Shown piece after piece: positions 1 to 8,731 of a stretch of DNA of 64,000 nt. The notes under the pieces are model-generated. The model had not been told where the DNA came from. It ran no database searches and saw nothing but the letters and a program-made list of their open reading frames with translations. The stretch is from Clostridium sp. AN503 (GTDB lineage Bacteria > Bacillota > Clostridia > Lachnospirales > Lachnospiraceae), in contig NZ_JBFDTP010000002.1 in the NCBI RefSeq assembly GCF_040719375.1, positions 744,001 to 808,000 on the forward strand. The letters are read 5' to 3'. Within the stretch, counting starts at the first letter, position 1, and every line of letters begins with the position of its first letter. Position numbers and translations under genes: made by a program.

Positions 1-1
1 T

Positions 2-436
2 ACGCTGATCATGTCCTCCGGCTGTGTGGTGGAGCTTGGCGAGGACACCTGCCGGGTGGTAGACCATGTACAGGCGGGCGGCATCCTGGTGGACGGCCTG
101 GGCGTAGGCGACGTGGGCAATATTGTACTGCGTGACCGCCAGAACCTGGCGCAGAACGGTATCATCATCGTAGTTTTGACCCTGGAGAAATACTCCAACC
201 AGCTGCTTGCAGGCCCGGATATCGTATCCCGCGGATTTGTCTATGTGAGGGAGTCCGAGGATCTGATGGACGATGCCAAGAACGTAGTGGACGATGCAGT
301 TGCCGACTGTCTTGAGAAGCATGTGACAGACTGGGGCAAGATCAAGAATATTATCCGCGACAGCTTGAGCGACTTTATGTGGAAGCGGATGAAGCGGAAT
401 CCGATGATCCTGCCGATCATTATGGAAGTGGACTAA
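2..436 (+). CDS. rnj: Ribonuclease J, C-terminal part (partial, 5' end outside window)
   Basis: The frame is open from the first bases of the window and ends at a TAA at 434-436, giving about 144 residues. The segment GVGDVGNIVLRDRQ, followed by NGIIIVVLTL, GPDIVSRGFVYV and a final MILPIIMEV, is the typical C-terminal region of RNase J, the metallo-beta-lactamase/beta-CASP nuclease that acts in mRNA turnover and rRNA maturation in Firmicutes. The catalytic HxHxDH part would lie upstream and cannot be checked. A strong rho-independent terminator follows directly, so this is the end of its transcription unit. The family is clear; which paralogue (J1 or J2) cannot be told from this part. Confidence 0.9.
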   Translation, partial: TLIMSSGCVVELGEDTCRVVDHVQAGGILVDGLGVGDVGNIVLRDRQNLAQNGIIIVVLTLEKYSNQLLAGPDIVSRGFVYVRESEDLMDDAKNVVDDAVADCLEKHVTDWGKIKNIIRDSLSDFMWKRMKRNPMILPIIMEVD

Positions 437-452
437 CGCGAAAGATAGAAAT

Positions 453-497
453 AGACCGGAAAACCTGTGTGATGTCACGGTTTTCCGGTCTTTCTTT
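453..497 (+). terminator. Rho-independent terminator after the RNase J gene
   Basis: A perfect 13-bp stem pairs AGACCGGAAAACC (453-465) with GGTTTTCCGGTCT (479-491) and is followed by a T-rich run. It lies 16 nt after the RNase J stop codon. Apart from this hairpin, nothing was recognised in 437-681. Confidence 0.9.
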
Positions 498-681
498 CAC
501 AATCTGGAGCCGGCGGGGCGCAGGCACGTTGAGAAAATGCCCTTTCTTTTTTGCCATGTTTGTGTTATTATACGATTACCTAAAGTGAGATAAAATAAAG
601 ATCAGAATTCAGTCGTGCAGCGGATGATTTGGAACAGGAAGGTACACGACAGCCAGAACCAGAAGGGCAGGGGAAGCAGCA

Positions 682-1341
682 ATGAGCCAGATTACAAAAG
701 ACATCAACAAAATAACGGGGACCATCATCGGGATTTCGGGAAAGCTGATCCTGTATGCACTGGTGATCCTGCTGCTGGCGGAGGGCATTACCAGAGGGTA
801 TGCTTTCGGACATGAGATTTTCTATGCGACTGCCATGGAGGAAGCGCCGGGCAGAGATAAGGTGCTGACTGTTCCAAAGGGACAAAAGGAGTCGGAGACG
901 ATCCATACCTTAAAGGATCTGGGGCTGATCGACAACGAGCTTGCGATCCAGATCCAGATGAAGTTTTATGAATATGAGATTTACCCGGGAACATACACCC
1001 TGAATACTTCCATGACTTCCAAGGAGATCTTACAGGCTCTCAACGTGGAGCCGGAGGACGGTGAAAAGAATGCAGACGGTTCCTCAAAGTCGGCATCGCA
1101 GACTGGCGCGGACTCCGGAGGCAATGCAGGAGCCGGTGCGAATGGAGCGGCTGGCGGCAATGCGGACGGTGGTGGAAATGCAGGTGCCGGTGAGAATGCA
1201 GACGTTTTAGGCAATGCAGGCGCCGGAGTGGACGGGGCTGCCGGCAATGCAGGCGCCCAGTCACAGGACGAATGGCCGTCAGACGGCGGAGAAGAGCCGG
1301 AGGTAGAGATCGAGATACCGGAAGGCGGTACGCAGGAATGA
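682..1341 (+). CDS. YrrL/MltG-like membrane protein lacking the transglycosylase domain
   Basis: The 219-residue protein starts at ATG 682 behind GGGGAAGCAGC. It has one membrane segment at about residues 14-38 and then a stretch (about 55-115) that resembles the LysM-like N-terminal region of YceG/MltG endolytic transglycosylases (VPKGQKESETIHTLKDLGLI, then a YPGTYTLN-type motif). MltG proteins are normally about 340 residues or more and carry a catalytic Glu in a C-terminal domain. Here that domain is absent and replaced by a low-complexity Gly/Ala/Asn tail ending in an acidic stretch. In Bacillus subtilis yrrL (mltG) precedes yrrM and yrrN, and the same order is kept here. It overlaps the next gene by four bases (ATGA). 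A non-catalytic role in the wall is an inference. Confidence 0.7.
   Translation: MSQITKDINKITGTIIGISGKLILYALVILLLAEGITRGYAFGHEIFYATAMEEAPGRDKVLTVPKGQKESETIHTLKDLGLIDNELAIQIQMKFYEYEIYPGTYTLNTSMTSKEILQALNVEPEDGEKNADGSSKSASQTGADSGGNAGAGANGAAGGNADGGGNAGAGENADVLGNAGAGVDGAAGNAGAQSQDEWPSDGGEEPEVEIEIPEGGTQE
1118..1260 (+). repeat. In-frame repeat encoding a GNAGAG-type tail
   Basis: Imperfect in-frame repeats around the unit GGCAATGCAGG(A/C)GCCGG encode NAGAG, NADGG and NGAAGG blocks in the C-terminal tail of the YrrL-like protein. Such a tract is prone to length change between strains. Confidence 0.7.
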
Positions 1342-1979
1342 TGGACCAGGACAGGATTACCGGTTATATCCACTCTCTGGACCAGGGACACGGCGAGCTC
1401 TGTGACCGGATCGCCAGGGAGGCGAGAACTTCTTATGTGCCGATCATCCGGCGGGAGACGGCCTCGTTTTTACAGACGATGGTGGCAAGCGCTGCGCCAT
1501 CCAGGATACTGGAGGTTGGAACTGCGGTAGGATACTCGGCGCTTTTGATGGCGCAGGTGATGCCGGAGGGGTGTCATATCACAACGATTGAGAAATACAA
1601 GCCGCGGATACCTCTTGCAAGAGATCATTTCAGGCAGGCGGGGATGGAAGAGCGCATTACCCTGATCGAGGGGGATGCAGGTGAGGTTCTGGAGCAGCTT
1701 TCCGGAACCTTTGGCTTTATCTTTATGGATGCGGCGAAGGGACAGTATATCCACTGGCTGCCCCGTGTTCTTGAGCTGCTTAAGCCGGGCGGAGTTTTGC
1801 TTACGGACAATGTGCTACAGGACGGGGACATCGTGGAATCACGGTTTGCTGTGGAGCGCAGGAACCGGACCATACACGGACGGATGCGGGAGTATCTGTA
1901 TGTCCTGACCCACACAGAGGCGTTACAGACCAGCATTGTTCCCATTGGGGACGGCGTGGCGCTCAGCGTCAGGAAATGA
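1338..1979 (+). CDS. trmR: SAM-dependent O-methyltransferase, TrmR (YrrM) type
   Basis: The start is taken at ATG 1338, which overlaps the previous stop as ATGA and gives the natural N-terminus MMDQDRITGYIHSL; an upstream in-frame ATG at 1272 lies inside the preceding gene. The 213-residue protein is a class I methyltransferase of the caffeoyl-CoA O-methyltransferase-like group: SAM-binding EVGTAVGYSALLMA, then IEKYKPRIPLAR, and the metal-binding region FIFMDAAKGQY with LLTDNVL. In B. subtilis the homologue YrrM methylates 5-hydroxyuridine at tRNA position 34. The next gene is a U32 protein of the kind that makes that hydroxyuridine, which supports this assignment over a catechol or phenylpropanoid substrate. 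Confidence 0.85.
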   Translation: MMDQDRITGYIHSLDQGHGELCDRIAREARTSYVPIIRRETASFLQTMVASAAPSRILEVGTAVGYSALLMAQVMPEGCHITTIEKYKPRIPLARDHFRQAGMEERITLIEGDAGEVLEQLSGTFGFIFMDAAKGQYIHWLPRVLELLKPGGVLLTDNVLQDGDIVESRFAVERRNRTIHGRMREYLYVLTHTEALQTSIVPIGDGVALSVRK

Positions 1980-2007
1980 CAGGCGGAGTGGCGCTCAGCG
2001 CCAGGAA
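1956..2007 (+). repeat. Short direct duplication at the trmR/U32 junction
   Basis: The 20-nt core GTGGCGCTCAGCGTCAGGAA at 1956-1975 recurs with one change at 1988-2007, an offset of 32 nt. The first copy encodes the last residues of TrmR (GVALSVRK) and the second lies between the trmR stop and the next start. Confidence 0.8.
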
Positions 2008-2026
2008 TAACAGAAGGAAAATAGCT

Positions 2027-3256
2027 ATGAGAAAAACAGAATTACTGATACCGGCGGGCAGCTTGGAAGTATTGAAGACCGCCGTGATATACGGGGCCGA
2101 CGCGGTGTATTTGGGCGGCGAAGCCTTCGGACTTCGCGCAAAAGCGAAGAATTTTACCAATGAGGAGATCAAAGAGGGGATCGCATTCGCTCACGGGCGG
2201 GGCGTGAAAGTCTATATCACTGCCAATATCCTGGCTCACAATGAGGATCTGCCGGGTGTGGAGGCGTATTTTGAGGAACTCAAAGAGATCGCTCCGGATG
2301 CTCTGATCATCTCTGACCCCGGCGTCTTTGCCATTGCAAGGAGAGTGCTTCCGGATATGGAGATCCATATCAGCACCCAGGCCAACAATACCAATTATGG
2401 TACCTACCTTTTCTGGTATGGCCTCGGGGCAAAGCGGGTGGTTTCCGCGCGGGAGCTGTCGCTTAAGGAGATCAGGGAGATACGTGAGAAGATCCCGGAG
2501 GATATGGAGATTGAAAGTTTCATCCACGGGGCCATGTGCATCTCTTATTCAGGCAGATGCCTGCTGAGCAACTTCATGGTGGGAAGGGACGCCAACCAGG
2601 GCGCCTGTACCCATCCCTGCCGATGGAAATATTCCATCGTGGAGGAGACAAGGCCCGGCGAGTATATGCCTGTATATGAGAATGAGCGGGGCACCTATAT
2701 TTTTAACTCCAAGGATCTTTGCATGATCGAGTATATCCCGGAGATGATGGATGCTGGGATCGACAGCTTTAAAATAGAAGGTCGCATGAAGACGGCGCTT
2801 TACGTGGCGACTGTGGCTCGGACCTATCGGAAGGCCATAGACGATTACCAGAAGGATCCCGCGCTTTACCGGGCCAACCTGGACTGGTACCGGGAGGAGA
2901 TCGCAAAATGCACTTACCGGGAATTCACCACCGGCTTTTATTTTGGAAAGCCCAATGAGGAAAGCCAGATTTATGACAATAACACCTATGTAAAGAATTA
3001 TACTTATCTGGGAACGGTGGAGGAAGTGCGTGCAGACGGCTGCTGCCGGATCGAGCAGAAGAATAAATTTTCCGTTGGAGAGCAGATTGAAGTGATGAAG
3101 CCGGACGGCCGCAATATAGAGGTGACCGTGCGCGCCATCACCGATGAGGACGGCACACCGCAGGAGAGCGCGCCCCATCCGAAGCAGGTCCTGTATGTGG
3201 ACCTGGGGACGGAGCTGGAGGTGTATGATATTCTGCGGCGGAGGGAAGAAGCGTAA
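2027..3256 (+). CDS. Peptidase U32 family protein, tRNA hydroxylation protein (TrhP type)
   Basis: I place the start at ATG 2027 (MRKTELLIPAGSLEVLK) behind CAGAAGGAAA. A start at 1976 would add 17 residues encoded by the duplicated trmR tail. The 409-residue protein has the U32 hallmarks: the N-terminal GADAVYLGG motif, the core ESFIHGAMCISYSGRC with Cys residues and ACTHPCRWKY in the middle, and SFKIEGRMK. In this family (TrhP; YrrN/YrrO in B. subtilis) these cysteines are thought to bind an iron-sulfur cluster, and the protein is needed for prephenate-dependent 5-hydroxyuridine formation at tRNA position 34. Only one U32 gene follows trmR here, whereas B. subtilis has two. Proteolytic activity, as the old name implies, is unlikely to be its role. 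Confidence 0.85.
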   Translation: MRKTELLIPAGSLEVLKTAVIYGADAVYLGGEAFGLRAKAKNFTNEEIKEGIAFAHGRGVKVYITANILAHNEDLPGVEAYFEELKEIAPDALIISDPGVFAIARRVLPDMEIHISTQANNTNYGTYLFWYGLGAKRVVSARELSLKEIREIREKIPEDMEIESFIHGAMCISYSGRCLLSNFMVGRDANQGACTHPCRWKYSIVEETRPGEYMPVYENERGTYIFNSKDLCMIEYIPEMMDAGIDSFKIEGRMKTALYVATVARTYRKAIDDYQKDPALYRANLDWYREEIAKCTYREFTTGFYFGKPNEESQIYDNNTYVKNYTYLGTVEEVRADGCCRIEQKNKFSVGEQIEVMKPDGRNIEVTVRAITDEDGTPQESAPHPKQVLYVDLGTELEVYDILRRREEA

Positions 3257-3261
3257 GACAA

Positions 3262-3675
3262 ATGAAGATTAAGGTCACCCCTGGCATAGACGGGTTTATC
3301 CTCAATATTGTTCTGATGTTTTTTTTGATGCTTTTCGGTATTCAGGTTTCCGGATCGAGAGGTGACTCGTTTTATGGCATTTTGGCAGGTATCTGTGGAG
3401 TATGGGCAGCTATAAAGGCTGTTGAATATAGAAACAGAAGGCTGACTGCCTATGATCGTGGTATTGTTTTCCGCAATATGTGGGGAAACGTGACAAGGGT
3501 GAGGTATGAGGAAATCACTGCGGTCAAGATCTGCAGCAACGGCAGACTGGGAGGCACCAGGGCGGAATTTTATCTGGAGGATCAGTATGTTGGATTCTGC
3601 TGCTCAGGAGACAAAAACTATGGACAGTTAATGGAACACCTGTTTTGCATTATACCGGATAGGATCATGTGGTAA
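3262..3675 (+). CDS. Small membrane protein of unknown function
   Basis: The 137-residue protein begins five bases after the U32 stop, so it is probably cotranscribed. It has two hydrophobic segments at about residues 10-27 and 38-52, then a soluble part rich in beta-type sequence (RLTAYDRGIVFRNMWGNVTRVRYEEI). A two-helix anchor followed by such a region is reminiscent of bacterial PH-like membrane proteins, but this is only a resemblance. I do not recognise a family and assign no function. Codon use does not stand out from its neighbours. Confidence 0.6.
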   Translation: MKIKVTPGIDGFILNIVLMFFLMLFGIQVSGSRGDSFYGILAGICGVWAAIKAVEYRNRRLTAYDRGIVFRNMWGNVTRVRYEEITAVKICSNGRLGGTRAEFYLEDQYVGFCCSGDKNYGQLMEHLFCIIPDRIMW

Positions 3676-3765
3676 AATGGGAAAAATAATAAATAGTATT
3701 TTTGATTTCATGTCAGAGGCTGTCGCAGAGGCAGTCTCTTTTCCTGCTTAAATTACCGCACCCGC

Positions 3766-3794
3766 TTGTGGCAAAACCAAAATTGTAGTATTAT
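3766..3794 (+). promoter_or_regulatory. Possible promoter of the ydcF-like gene
   Basis: TTGTGG (3766-3771) and TATTAT (3789-3794) are separated by 17 nt. The -35 match is weak; spacing and position 29 nt upstream of the ATG are right. Confidence 0.4.
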
Positions 3795-3822
3795 AAGAAG
3801 ATGAAACGAAGGAGGTACAGAT

Positions 3823-4677
3823 ATGCTGGCGTGGATTCTTGCCGCCGGGGCAGTGCTCTGCCTGGCTTATTATGCGATTATCGTAACCTACGCAGGATTT
3901 GGGACTGCGTTTTCTGCGGTGTGGCTGTTTCTGGGGATCTTTTTGGGAGTGGCGGCAGCAGGCGTGCGGTATTATCAGAGATATCCCGAGCGGATCCCGC
4001 TGTGGATCCCAGTCTCACTTGTGACGCTCTGTGCTTCGGGGGTGATTGTGCTTTTAGTGGTGCAGATCCTCATATTTGGGCGGATTCCGTCTTCTGCAGA
4101 GCCGGATCTGGACTATGTGATTGTGCTGGGGGCGCAGGTGAAGCCTGAGGGACTCAGTAAGACCTTGAAGCTGCGCCTTGATAAAGCTGCGGAATATGCC
4201 AGACAGAACCCGGACACGCTTCTGGTACTGTCGGGAGCAAAAGGCGCCAATGAACCGGTTACGGAAGCGTCTGCCATGAGGGAATATCTTCTGGAGCAGG
4301 GCATAGAGGATGAACAGATGCTTTTGGAGGAGCGCTCCTACAGCACAGTGGAAAATATCGCTTATAGTAAGATCCTGATCGAAGAAGACCGGGAGCAGCG
4401 GCATGCGGCGGAGCTGAAAAGGACGGAGAGTGAACGGAGAGTGCCGGGAGCAGCGATCATGTCGGAGAAACTGGCGGCGCAAATGGCGGAGAAACCAGCG
4501 CGCATCGGCATTCTCACCAGCAATTTCCATTTGAGCCGCGCAAGGCTGATCGCGCGCAAGCAGGGGCTGACGGATGTCAGAGGGATCGCTTCCGAGTCGG
4601 ATAAGGTGCTGTTTGTACATTTTTGCTTAAGGGACAGCCTGGCGATATTAAAAGACCGATTGATGGGTAACCTGTAA
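3823..4677 (+). CDS. YdcF family (DUF218/SanA-ElyC type) membrane protein
   Basis: The 284-residue protein starts at ATG 3823 behind GGAGGTACAG. Three hydrophobic segments (about 3-22, 24-45, 63-85) are followed by a DUF218 domain: DYVIVLGAQV, LRLDKAAEYARQN, VLSGAKGANEP, EASAMREYLLEQGI, ERSYSTVENI and GILTSNFHLSRARLIA. This order is that of the YdcF/ElyC/SanA family, linked in enterobacteria to envelope integrity and lipid-carrier metabolism. An Arg/Glu-rich insertion at about residues 188-215 separates the two halves of the domain and is unusual. The catalytic role of the family is unsettled, so only the family is assigned. Confidence 0.8.
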   Translation: MLAWILAAGAVLCLAYYAIIVTYAGFGTAFSAVWLFLGIFLGVAAAGVRYYQRYPERIPLWIPVSLVTLCASGVIVLLVVQILIFGRIPSSAEPDLDYVIVLGAQVKPEGLSKTLKLRLDKAAEYARQNPDTLLVLSGAKGANEPVTEASAMREYLLEQGIEDEQMLLEERSYSTVENIAYSKILIEEDREQRHAAELKRTESERRVPGAAIMSEKLAAQMAEKPARIGILTSNFHLSRARLIARKQGLTDVRGIASESDKVLFVHFCLRDSLAILKDRLMGNL

Positions 4678-4758
4678 GTAAGCCTGTATGTGACCGATGC
4701 CGGAAACCATGGCGGCAAAGGTACGATGACAGAAAGCATATAGAAAAGGAGATATGAT

Positions 4759-7695
4759 ATGATCGATCAACTGGAAAAGATAGAGGGACTGAATGCCTAT
4801 CGGGTGGTGGAACACAAGACCATCCAGGAGATGCAGTCGGAAGGAATCGTTCTGGAGCACAAAAAGACGAAGGCAAGACTCTTCCTTCTGTCCAATGATG
4901 ATGAAAACAAGGTGTTCTGTATAGGATTTCGGACCCCTCCGTCCGACGACACGGGGCTGCCGCATATTCTGGAGCACAGCGTACTTTGCGGTTCTGACAA
5001 GTTTCCGCTTAAGGATCCGTTTGTGGAGCTGGTGAAGGGTTCCCTCAATACGTTTTTAAATGCCATGACCTATCCAGATAAGACCGTGTATCCGGTGGCA
5101 AGCTGCAATGAAAAGGATTTTCAGAACCTGATGGATGTTTACATGGATGCCGTGCTGCATCCCAACATCTATAAAGAAGAAAAGATCTTCCGGCAGGAGG
5201 GCTGGCACTACGAGCTGGAATCTGAGGATGCGCCGCTGATCTACAACGGCGTTGTGTACAATGAGATGAAGGGCGCTTACTCCTCCCCGGAGAGTCTGCT
5301 GGACAGCTTTACCCAGAAGACGCTGTTCCCGGACAACTGTTATGGGAAGGATTCCGGCGGTGATCCGGCATTTATCCCGGAGCTGACCTATGAGAAATTC
5401 CTGGATTTCCACAGCACCTATTATCATCCGTCCAACAGCTATATCTATCTCTATGGAGATATGGATATGGCAGAGAAGCTTAAGTGGCTGGATGAGGAGT
5501 ATCTCTGCCATTATGAGGAGCGGACGGTGGATTCACGGATCCCGGAGCAGAAGGCGTTTGACCAGCCGGTGGAGCGGGAGCTGCATTATTCCATTACGGA
5601 CGGGGAACCGGAAGAGGATGCAACCTATCTGTCTGTGAATACGGTTGTGGGAACGGACTTGGATCCGAAGCTGTATGTGGCGTTCCAGATCCTGGAATAT
5701 ACCTTGCTGGATGCACCGGGAGCGCCGTTAAAACAGGCGCTGATCGACGCGGGCATCGGCAAGGATGTGATGGGCGGATACGAGAGCGGGATCTTACAGC
5801 CGTTTTTCAGCGTGATCGCAAAGGATGCGAACCCGGAGCAGAAGGGCGAATTTCTTGCGGTGGTAAAGGGCACGCTGCGGAGGCTGGCGGACCAGGGGAT
5901 CAATAAAAAGAGCCTGCTGGCAGGCATGAACTTTTATGAATTTAAGTACCGGGAAGCGGATTATGGCTCTGCGCCAAAGGGGCTGATGTATGGTCTCCAG
6001 TGTCTGGACAGCTGGCTGTATGACGGGGATCCGATGATGCATTTACAGTACCAGGAGACCTTTGATTACCTGAAAAATGCAGTCCATGAGGGCTTTTTTG
6101 AACAGCTGATCCGTGATTATCTGCTGGATAATCCGTTCGAGGCGGTGCTGGTGGTAAGCCCGGAGAAGAACCTGACGGCAAAAGAGGATGAGAAGGTGGC
6201 AAAGCGCCTGGCGGACCATAAGGCGTCCCTCAGTGCAGATAAGATCGCCGGACTGATCGAGGATACCAAGGCGCTGAAGCTATATCAGGATACTCCGTCC
6301 ACGCCGGAGGCCATGGAGAAGATCCCGCTTCTTAGCCGGGAAGACATTGATAAACAGGCGGAGAAGTTTTATTGGACCGAGAAGACAGAGGACGAGATAA
6401 AAGTCCTGCACCACAACTTCTTTACGGCGGGGATCGGTTATCTGAAGGTGCTGTTCATGACGGATACGGTGCCGCAGGAGGATCTGTATTATGTGGGGCT
6501 CTTAAAATCCGTGTTGGGCAGTGTGGATACGGAGCATTATACCTATTCCGATTTGACCAGCGAGATCCATTTAAACAGCGGCGGCGTGGATTTTTCCGTG
6601 TCTTCCTTTGCAAATCTGCAGGATGAGGAGAAGTTTACCGGTGCATTCGTGGCGAGTGTTCGGGTGTTGTATGACAGGCTGGATTTCGGTTTTGGGATTC
6701 TGGAGGAGATCTTGAATCATTCTGTCTTTACCGACAGGAAGCGTCTGGGTGAGGTCATCCAGGAGACCCGCTCCCGTGCCAGGATGAAGCTGGAAAATGC
6801 GGGCCACTCCACGGCGGTTTCCCGGGCCACCTCCTATTTCTCCGCTACCTCCTGGTACAATGAGATGACAGGCGGAACCTCCTACTATCATTTCCTGGAA
6901 AAGATCGCTAAGGATTACGAGACGGAGAAGGATGCCATCGCTGCGAAGCTTCAGGAGGTGTGCGGGAAACTGTTTACCCGCTCCAATATGCTGGTGAACT
7001 ATACAGCGGATGACAAGGGGTATGGGTATCTTCCGGAGAGTTTAAAGCTTCTGGTTTCCAGGCTGCCGGAGGGAGGCGGCGAGCGGTACCCGTTCACCCA
7101 TCCGGTGGAAAACTTAAATGAGGGCCTCAAGACCTCGGCTCAGGTGGATTATGTGGCGCGGTGCGGCAATTTCAGAAAAAAAGGGTATGAATATACCGGC
7201 GCGTTGAAAATTTTGCAGGTGATCTTAAGTTATGACTATCTATGGCTGAACATCCGTGTGAAGGGCGGCGCTTACGGCTGCATGAGCGGGTTCGGACGGT
7301 CAGGCGAAGGGTATCTGGTCTCCTACCGGGACCCGAACCTAAAGGAGACCAATGAGGTTTATGAGGGGATTCCTGCATATCTTGAGCAGTTTGACCCGGA
7401 TGAGCGGGACATGACCAAGTATGTGATCGGGACCATAAGCAATTTAGATACGCCGCTGACTCCGTCCATCAAGGGCAGCAGAGGCCTGTCTGCCTATCTG
7501 TCGGGTGTGACGGAAGAGATGCAGCAGAAGGAGCGCGACCAGGTGCTCGGCGCGACCAGGGATGATATCCGGGCGCTGGCCGACCTTATCCGCGCAGTAC
7601 TGGCAACCGGCAGCTTCTGTGTGGTTGGCAATGAAGAAAAGATCGAGGCAAACCGCGCCATGTTTGGCGTAGTGGAGAACCTTACGAGAGGATAA
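4759..7695 (+). CDS. M16C family zinc metalloprotease (presequence-protease type)
   Basis: The 978-residue protein starts at ATG 4759 behind AAAGGAGAT. The inverted zinc motif HILEH is at residues 69-73, within LPHILEHSVLCGS, and the distal Glu lies in the VVYNEMKGAYSSPE motif, the signature of the M16C subfamily that includes mitochondrial PreP and its bacterial homologues. The length matches the fused two-half chamber of this subfamily, and the C-terminal half carries the characteristic VKGGAYGCMSGFGRSG and YRDPN segments. No signal peptide is present, so it should act in the cytosol, degrading short unstructured peptides. It is ten bases upstream of era. Confidence 0.9.
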   Translation: MIDQLEKIEGLNAYRVVEHKTIQEMQSEGIVLEHKKTKARLFLLSNDDENKVFCIGFRTPPSDDTGLPHILEHSVLCGSDKFPLKDPFVELVKGSLNTFLNAMTYPDKTVYPVASCNEKDFQNLMDVYMDAVLHPNIYKEEKIFRQEGWHYELESEDAPLIYNGVVYNEMKGAYSSPESLLDSFTQKTLFPDNCYGKDSGGDPAFIPELTYEKFLDFHSTYYHPSNSYIYLYGDMDMAEKLKWLDEEYLCHYEERTVDSRIPEQKAFDQPVERELHYSITDGEPEEDATYLSVNTVVGTDLDPKLYVAFQILEYTLLDAPGAPLKQALIDAGIGKDVMGGYESGILQPFFSVIAKDANPEQKGEFLAVVKGTLRRLADQGINKKSLLAGMNFYEFKYREADYGSAPKGLMYGLQCLDSWLYDGDPMMHLQYQETFDYLKNAVHEGFFEQLIRDYLLDNPFEAVLVVSPEKNLTAKEDEKVAKRLADHKASLSADKIAGLIEDTKALKLYQDTPSTPEAMEKIPLLSREDIDKQAEKFYWTEKTEDEIKVLHHNFFTAGIGYLKVLFMTDTVPQEDLYYVGLLKSVLGSVDTEHYTYSDLTSEIHLNSGGVDFSVSSFANLQDEEKFTGAFVASVRVLYDRLDFGFGILEEILNHSVFTDRKRLGEVIQETRSRARMKLENAGHSTAVSRATSYFSATSWYNEMTGGTSYYHFLEKIAKDYETEKDAIAAKLQEVCGKLFTRSNMLVNYTADDKGYGYLPESLKLLVSRLPEGGGERYPFTHPVENLNEGLKTSAQVDYVARCGNFRKKGYEYTGALKILQVILSYDYLWLNIRVKGGAYGCMSGFGRSGEGYLVSYRDPNLKETNEVYEGIPAYLEQFDPDERDMTKYVIGTISNLDTPLTPSIKGSRGLSAYLSGVTEEMQQKERDQVLGATRDDIRALADLIRAVLATGSFCVVGNEEKIEANRAMFGVVENLTRG

Positions 7696-7705
7696 AAGAA
7701 AGTCT

Positions 7706-8701
7706 ATGACAAAGAAGATGGAAACACAGGATATCGAAAAACTGATGGAGACGCTGGGCAAACCGGGAGAGAATGACGGGGCGTCGTCGAAAGACCAGGC
7801 TGGCATGCAGAAAAAATCCGGTTTCGTGACGCTGATCGGCAGGCCCAACGTGGGCAAATCCACGCTGATGAATCACCTGATCGGCCAGAAGATCGCCATC
7901 ACCTCGGATAAACCGCAGACCACCAGGAACCGCATCCAAACTGTGTACACGGATGAACGCGGGCAGATCATTTTCCTGGACACTCCGGGCATCCATAAGG
8001 CCAAGAATAAGCTTGGCCAATATATGGTCAATGTGGCGGAGCACACCTTGAAGGAGGTGGATGTGGTTATGTGGCTGGTGGAGCCGACCACCTTCATCGG
8101 GGCGGGGGAGCGGCATATTGCGGAGCAGCTGCGCACGGTAAGAACTCCGGTCATCCTGGTCATCAACAAGATCGATACACTGAAGAACCAGGAAGAGATC
8201 CTGACCTTCATCGACGCTTATAAGGATATCTGCAATTTTGCGGAGATCGTGCCTGTGTCGGCTCTGAAGGAGAAGAACACGGATCTTTTGACGGAGCTGA
8301 TCTTTAAATACCTGCCCTACGGTCCGCAGTTTTACGATGAGGATACGGTGACGGACCAGCCTATGCGCCAGATCGCGGCAGAGCTGATCCGGGAGAAGGC
8401 CCTGCGCCTGCTAAATGAGGAGATCCCTCACGGCATTGCGGTGACGATCGAGAAGATGACGGAGCGTTCAAACGGTATCATGGATATTGAGGCGACGATC
8501 GTCTGTGAGCGGGACTCCCACAAGGGCATCATCATTGGCAAGGGCGGCGCCATGTTAAAGCGCATCGGTTCTGCCGCCAGACGGGAGCTGGAGGAGATGC
8601 TGGAGACAAAGGTCAACTTACAGCTCTGGGTAAAGGTGCGTAAGGAGTGGCGCGACAGCGAGACCCTGATGAAGAATTATGGCTACACGCCTGAGAAATA
8701 A
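7706..8701 (+). CDS. era: GTPase Era
   Basis: Era is an essential GTPase that binds 16S rRNA and helps assemble the 30S subunit. The G motifs are visible in order: GRPNVGKS (G1), DTPG (G3), NKID (G4) and SAL (G5), followed by the C-terminal KH domain with GIIIGKGGAMLKRIG. The start at 7706 gives a 331-residue protein with a charged extension of about 33 residues before the G domain. A start at ATG 7805 (MQKKSGFVTLIGRPN) would give the usual length of about 298. The Shine-Dalgarno before 7706 is weak (AGAAAG), so the choice is open. recO follows, a common Firmicute arrangement. Confidence 0.95.
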   Translation: MTKKMETQDIEKLMETLGKPGENDGASSKDQAGMQKKSGFVTLIGRPNVGKSTLMNHLIGQKIAITSDKPQTTRNRIQTVYTDERGQIIFLDTPGIHKAKNKLGQYMVNVAEHTLKEVDVVMWLVEPTTFIGAGERHIAEQLRTVRTPVILVINKIDTLKNQEEILTFIDAYKDICNFAEIVPVSALKEKNTDLLTELIFKYLPYGPQFYDEDTVTDQPMRQIAAELIREKALRLLNEEIPHGIAVTIEKMTERSNGIMDIEATIVCERDSHKGIIIGKGGAMLKRIGSAARRELEEMLETKVNLQLWVKVRKEWRDSETLMKNYGYTPEK

Positions 8702-8731
8702 GCAGCGTAAAAGGGAAGGTCGGTTTGGAAA

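Noticed and set aside
1976..2026. Upstream start (ATG 1976) of the U32 gene
   Set aside because: ATG 2027 has a good ribosome binding site and the conserved N-terminus begins there; the extra codons come from the local duplication.
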